From Paenibacillus sp. Soil787 (GTDB lineage: Bacteria > Bacillota > Bacilli > Paenibacillales > NBRC-103111): a stretch of 64,000 nucleotides of DNA. The position numbers were made by a program, and so were the translations under genes. The first letter of the stretch is position 1. Each line of letters starts with the position of its first letter. The stretch is from assembly GCF_001429545.1 (NCBI RefSeq), contig NZ_LMSP01000045.1:1731-65730 (forward strand). The letters are read 5' to 3'. The notes under the pieces are model-generated. The model was not told where the DNA came from. It saw only the letters and a program-made list of their open reading frames with translations, and made no database searches. Of this stretch, positions 60,021 through 64,000 are shown in pieces.

Positions 60021-61040
60021 ATGAGCAAAATTAAAGTAGCCGTAGTAGGTTGCGGTTCTATAGCTAAACATAGACACATCCCCGAATATGCTTGGAATTC
60101 GAATGTTGAACTCGTTGCTTTCGTCGATCCTGTTCTGGAGAGAGCGGAGCACTATGCACAGCTGCACGGCGGCAAAGCATACAGCAATTATACCGAAATG
60201 TTGAAGCAGGAAAAAGTGGATGCAGTTAGTGTATGCACACCGAACTTTCTCCATGCTGAAGTATCCATTGCCGCTGCAAATGCAGGCGCTCATGTACTGG
60301 TTGAGAAGCCAATGGCTTCAACGGCTGAGGAAGCAGAGGCCATGATTGACGCGGCAAAGAAAAATGGTGTGTTTTTGATGGTTGGTCACAACCAACGACT
60401 GATGCCTCCACATGTCAAAGCCAAAGAAATTTTGAATTCCGGCAAATTAGGTAAAGTGCTGACATTCCGTACATCCTTCGGACATCCAGGTCCAGAAGGC
60501 TGGAGCGTCGACGGACGCGAAAGCTGGTTCTTCCGCAAAGAAGAAGCAACAATGGGCGCGATGGGCGATCTTGGCGTACACAAATCAGATTTAATTCGTT
60601 GGATGCTTGCCGATGAGGTGGCACAAGTAGCTGCTTTCGTCGGTACCCTGCATAAAGAAGGTACAGATGTTGACGATAACGCGACTTGCTTGCTGCGCAT
60701 GAAAAGCGGTGCGACAGGATCACTAGTCGCAAGCTGGACTTATTATAAAGGTCAAGACAATTCAACCGTGTTATGGTGCGAGAATGGTGTTATCAAAATT
60801 GATACCGATCCGAATGACCAAGTCATTGTTGAGCTTCGTGACGGTACGGTTGAACGTTATAAAGTTGGACAAATCGCAACGAATGAGAAACAAACGCATA
60901 GTGGTATCATTGACGAGTTCATTACTTGCATTTTGGAAGGCCAAAAGCCGCGTATTTCCGGCGAAGAGGGGCTTCGCTCTTTGCAAGTTATCCTTGCAGC
61001 CTTCGAATCTGAAGCGACAGGAAAAATTATCTCCATGTAA
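60021..61040 (+). CDS. Gfo/Idh/MocA-family oxidoreductase
   Basis: 339 residues. Rossmann fingerprint VVGCGSIAKHRHIPEY at residues 8-23, the family motif VEKPMA near 95, and the catalytic-region GDLGVHKSDLIRW in the C-terminal domain. It oxidises or reduces a sugar or polyol using NAD(P). Forms an operon with the isomerase-like gene. The start follows GAGGGAGC. Confidence 0.94.
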   Translation: MSKIKVAVVGCGSIAKHRHIPEYAWNSNVELVAFVDPVLERAEHYAQLHGGKAYSNYTEMLKQEKVDAVSVCTPNFLHAEVSIAAANAGAHVLVEKPMASTAEEAEAMIDAAKKNGVFLMVGHNQRLMPPHVKAKEILNSGKLGKVLTFRTSFGHPGPEGWSVDGRESWFFRKEEATMGAMGDLGVHKSDLIRWMLADEVAQVAAFVGTLHKEGTDVDDNATCLLRMKSGATGSLVASWTYYKGQDNSTVLWCENGVIKIDTDPNDQVIVELRDGTVERYKVGQIATNEKQTHSGIIDEFITCILEGQKPRISGEEGLRSLQVILAAFESEATGKIISM

Positions 61041-61059
61041 TCAAGGTCATATGATTGAA

Positions 61060-61095
61060 AAGACCCCTTTTCTCAAATTAGAGAAAAGGGGTCTT
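61060..61095. terminator. Bidirectional hairpin between convergent genes
   Basis: AAGACCCCTTTTCTC-AAATTA-GAGAAAAGGGGTCTT, a 15-bp stem without a long T-run; lies between the Gfo gene end and the minus-strand LtaS-like gene end. Confidence 0.7.
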
Positions 61096-61110
61096 GGCGT
61101 CCAACTTAGC

Positions 61111-63222
61111 TTAACGCCCGCCGATTTCGATTGGCAGGGTGTTTGATTTACCAATAATGGTTTCCTTAGAATCTTTCACATTCACCTGAATGTCCCAGAT
61201 TCCTGACTTGAGTAAATGACCTTCGACCTTGGCAGTCAGTGTATGTTCATCTTGCCATATGCTCGGAACGTCTTTCCCATTTAAAGTGACATAGCCAAGG
61301 GGGGGGATATTGCTCCCTCTCACCGTTAATGTCACGCTTGTACGTCCAGATAGGTCCTGTGTATCAGATTCGACTTTATCAAGCTGGATCGGTCCAAAAC
61401 CGAGTATATACTTGGAATTTATTATGGGAACTTTGTAATCCTTGTAAGCATGCCGGTCGCCGAAAATGATATCATACTGCAAGGTCTCGTAATCCTTTAG
61501 GTCCTGTTCATTAATATTCATCGCCTCATAATGATCTTTCGGTGGTATGACAGGGATCTTTTTCGAAAGTTGACTTAAATAATCGGTGTAATAGCTGCCT
61601 TGCTGTTTGGATAATTCAATAAGATAAGGGCCTAAGAAAGCAGGGCTAATATTTAAGGTATCTTTGCGCTCATGGTCAAAATTGTTCCAAACGACAAGCG
61701 GAACGGTGTACATCTTTTTCAGGAAATCGGGATCGTCTTTGCCGCTAATATACTTTGTGTCAATGTAAGTGGCATAGTCATCACCTAGGGCTGGCAAATG
61801 GTCTCCCCAGAAAGCGATAATCGTTGGTTCTCCCTTTTTCTCGTAGTAATCGACTAATTCCTTTAACATGTTATCGGAGGCACTGATGCCTTGGGCAAGC
61901 GTCTCAAGCATCCCTCGAGAAGAAGGAGACACATCGCCAGTAACACCGATTGTATTTCTGGGAAATTTGCCTGGGAAAAAGTGAAAATGGTTTTCCATTG
62001 TGTTAGCAAATATGAAATCGGGTCCATCGCTTTGGTCCGTCGCATGAATAATATTAGCAGCAACTTCACTGTCTGCGATATAAGGACCTGAATAGTTAGG
62101 CTTAAAATATTCGATTGGAATATACTTGGAGAAGCCAAAGTACTTATATATTTTATTACTGTTGAAAAACCAGTTGTAGAATGGACTTATCGCTGTTGAT
62201 GTATAACCTTGTCTAGCATAAATACTTGCCAAAGAATCTACTTCATTGGTAATGAATTGATTGTAGGCGATTGACCCTTGCGGTAGGAAACGCATAGAGT
62301 TGCCGGTCAAAACCTCGAACTCGACGTTAGCTGTACCCCCGCCATACTGCGGTGAAAGCATCGTGCCGCTTGTCCCTGTCTGCTGCAGCTTATGGAAGAA
62401 AGGGATGGGATCGCGACTGAATTCCACACCTTTAATGACGGTAGGATCCCAGAAGGCCTCACTTAACACGACAATAACATTTGGTTTTACATGGTTGTTT
62501 AGGTCCCCAGCTTTAATCGGTTTAGGTGAATTACTGACAATAGCTTCGACAGCTTTATCATCGTAACCTTCTCGTTTATCGGTTAACATCGATTTGGTAT
62601 TTAGAAACGTTGCTAATGCGTAGCCGTTCGTTTGGGTATTCTCAACTTGGTTCCATACGGATGCTTTGATCCCGAACCATTTCTGAATCGGAAGGGGGAG
62701 ATCCGTGTAAACCGCAGACAACATTGCAATCGCGATAATAGCAAGGATTCCACGTTCTTTTAGGACGACCTTCTTCGAGAATAAGGTCGTGCGGTATAAC
62801 AAAAAATAACTGGCCGCGAGGAAAAGAAAAAGCATTATCAAGATTTGGAAGCTAAGAATATTGGAGATATATTTCACCATATCCGACGCTTCGCCGGCCA
62901 AGACGATATCCCAAGGTGTTAATGGGACCCCTAATATTTTCAACTTAACGCCGCTTACGAGAGCCAAGGTAAGAAGTATACCTGAAATGACCCAATAGGC
63001 AATTCTAGTCCGGCCAATCATGGCGATGAACAATAATAACAAACTGAATACGATCCATTCATTGAATAGCAGTTCAAGCAGATGCTTGTAACTCCAAGTT
63101 ATCATTTCTATATAATTTCCGCGGCTCAAAATTTCCATGATCAAGACAGGAATTAGAGCAATTAATAATAGTGGCAATCGTTGCCGGGTTAGAAGCAATA
63201 AGCGATTAATGTGCTGGTTCAT
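61111..63222 (-). CDS. LTA synthase-like sulfatase with extra C-terminal domain
   Basis: 703 residues. Five transmembrane helices to about residue 175, then the extracellular sulfatase-fold domain: Glu255 in SEAFWDP, nucleophile Thr297 in GGGTANVEFEVLTG, and FWGDHLPALG. It transfers glycerol phosphate to make lipoteichoic acid or a primer, or acts on another lipid-linked polymer. After about residue 610 a strand-rich domain (TSVTLTVRGSNIPPLGYVTL) resembles an IPT/Ig-like fold, not part of standard LtaS. The ATG follows AGGAGAC. Confidence 0.9.
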   Translation of the reverse strand: MNQHINRLLLLTRQRLPLLLIALIPVLIMEILSRGNYIEMITWSYKHLLELLFNEWIVFSLLLLFIAMIGRTRIAYWVISGILLTLALVSGVKLKILGVPLTPWDIVLAGEASDMVKYISNILSFQILIMLFLFLAASYFLLYRTTLFSKKVVLKERGILAIIAIAMLSAVYTDLPLPIQKWFGIKASVWNQVENTQTNGYALATFLNTKSMLTDKREGYDDKAVEAIVSNSPKPIKAGDLNNHVKPNVIVVLSEAFWDPTVIKGVEFSRDPIPFFHKLQQTGTSGTMLSPQYGGGTANVEFEVLTGNSMRFLPQGSIAYNQFITNEVDSLASIYARQGYTSTAISPFYNWFFNSNKIYKYFGFSKYIPIEYFKPNYSGPYIADSEVAANIIHATDQSDGPDFIFANTMENHFHFFPGKFPRNTIGVTGDVSPSSRGMLETLAQGISASDNMLKELVDYYEKKGEPTIIAFWGDHLPALGDDYATYIDTKYISGKDDPDFLKKMYTVPLVVWNNFDHERKDTLNISPAFLGPYLIELSKQQGSYYTDYLSQLSKKIPVIPPKDHYEAMNINEQDLKDYETLQYDIIFGDRHAYKDYKVPIINSKYILGFGPIQLDKVESDTQDLSGRTSVTLTVRGSNIPPLGYVTLNGKDVPSIWQDEHTLTAKVEGHLLKSGIWDIQVNVKDSKETIIGKSNTLPIEIGGR

Positions 63223-63420
63223 ATATGTCTCCTATGATATTCAAATTAAGAAATTGTAAATGATAACAGCCATCATTATACCATGGCCAACGTTAATATT
63301 CGATGGTATATTATCTAACAATTTTTATAATAAAGTATCAAAGGAAAGGCCTAATTTGCAGGAAATAGATGGTTTTGTCGAGAAATGTATGTATAGAGGA
63401 TAGAGAAATGAGGGGATTGT

Positions 63421-64000
63421 ATGGCAGAAGAACAAATTCAATTGGTGAAAAAAGCAGCAATGCAAATGCAGCATCGAAGAATGACCAAGAAAGCTTTACT
63501 TCGGCGCAGCGTGTTTTTATTTTTAGGTGCTGTGTTAATGTCTATTGGATTGGAGATTTTCTTAGTACCTAACAGAATTATTGACGGAGGAATCACGGGG
63601 ATATCGATCATTTTATCATATCTAACCAATATTCAAGTCGGGATATTTTTGACCTTATTAAATCTTCCATTCCTGTTTATCGGATATAAATTAATAGGAA
63701 AAACGTTTGCCTTATCAACGCTTTTCGCAATTCTGGTCATGTCCACAGGAACGTATCTGCTACACCCCGTTAAAGAGCTAACGCATGATCCTTTGCTTGC
63801 AGCTGTATTCGGCGGCATTATTCTCGGTATTGGGGTAGGAATGGTGATTCGTTTCGGGGGTTCACTCGATGGGACGGAAATTGTTGCGATTCTCGTGTCC
63901 AAAAAAATTCCATTCTCCGTAGGTGAGATTGTGATGTTTTTCAACCTATTTATTCTAGGCAGCGCAGGCTTTGTATACAGTTGGGATCGTGCGATGTATT
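63421..64000 (+). CDS. YitT-family membrane protein (cut by window end)
   Basis: The first 193 residues are present, starting at ATG 63421 with GAGGGGA upstream. Helices and the segment LEIFLVPNRIIDGGITGISI, FGGIILGIGVGMVIRFGGSLDGTEI, are typical of YitT/DUF161 proteins. These have five or six helices and a cytoplasmic DUF2179 domain that lies beyond the window. Function unknown in this family. Confidence 0.9.
   Translation, partial: MAEEQIQLVKKAAMQMQHRRMTKKALLRRSVFLFLGAVLMSIGLEIFLVPNRIIDGGITGISIILSYLTNIQVGIFLTLLNLPFLFIGYKLIGKTFALSTLFAILVMSTGTYLLHPVKELTHDPLLAAVFGGIILGIGVGMVIRFGGSLDGTEIVAILVSKKIPFSVGEIVMFFNLFILGSAGFVYSWDRAMY

Noticed and set aside
63369-63572. 67-residue open frame overlapping the YitT start
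   Set aside because: A different frame from the YitT gene, which has a ribosome site and clear membrane segments.

Overview
The window looks like a chromosomal segment of a Paenibacillus-type endospore-forming Firmicute. The reasons are the strong AGGAGG-type ribosome sites, TTG/GTG starts, T-rich intrinsic terminators, a T-box leader on argS, two YjcZ-family mini-genes, DUF2536, YheC/YheD and YitT proteins, and an unsaturated glucuronyl hydrolase that closely resembles the Bacillus sp. GL1 enzyme. No phage, complete insertion sequence, CRISPR array, tRNA or rRNA was seen. The unusual content lies in regulation, small genes and several families of palindromic intergenic repeats.

Layout. 1-2.4 kb: a 51-bp tandem palindrome array, an SDR protein without the usual YxxxK, and two YjcZ-type mini-genes on the minus strand. 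2.4-7.4 kb: an orphan sugar-binding lipoprotein, then a LacI-type repressor with two operators in its own promoter, followed by GH88 and DUF2264 glycan genes. 7.5-10.5 kb: adeR-ald (alanine catabolism). 11.2-13.75 kb: a metNIQ-type methionine importer on the minus strand whose ATPase appears to start at CTG. 13.9-20.8 kb: a second glycan block (lyase-like protein, CE7 esterase, AraC regulator, GH78 rhamnosidase); its promoter carries an operator one base away from the repressor's own site. 20.8-21.9 kb: a gene-free repeat region.

21.9-28.2 kb: a CitA/DcuS-type two-component system divergent from a tripartite tricarboxylate transporter (tctCBA) with a cre-like site, followed by an HPr/Crh-like gene that has lost the active histidine but keeps Ser46. 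28.7-32.7 kb: DUF2536 and a BmrCD-like heterodimeric ABC exporter. 33.0-36.6 kb: a c-di-GMP-I riboswitch with a terminator, upstream of a PLP decarboxylase and a chemotaxis receptor. 36.8-43.4 kb: a GDYXXLXY membrane protein, an EamA transporter, T-box-argS, and three small or hypothetical genes. 43.4-47.2 kb: threonine synthase, panD overlapping a YheC/D ATP-grasp gene, and decayed fetAB. 47.2-50.6 kb: TauE, MFS, HAD and GNAT genes.

51.1-54.8 kb: fixABCX (electron-bifurcating flavoprotein complex) behind an Fnr-like site. 54.9-61.1 kb: GH36 alpha-galactosidase, DinB, an AraC regulator divergent from a sugar isomerase and a Gfo/Idh/MocA dehydrogenase. 61.1-64 kb: an LtaS-like synthase and a YitT protein cut by the window end.

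Together the genes suggest a soil or plant-associated saprophyte that degrades uronic-acid and rhamnose-containing polysaccharides, imports organic acids under carbon-catabolite control, and has c-di-GMP-, redox- and tRNA-responsive switches. All function calls come from reading translations; no database search was possible.
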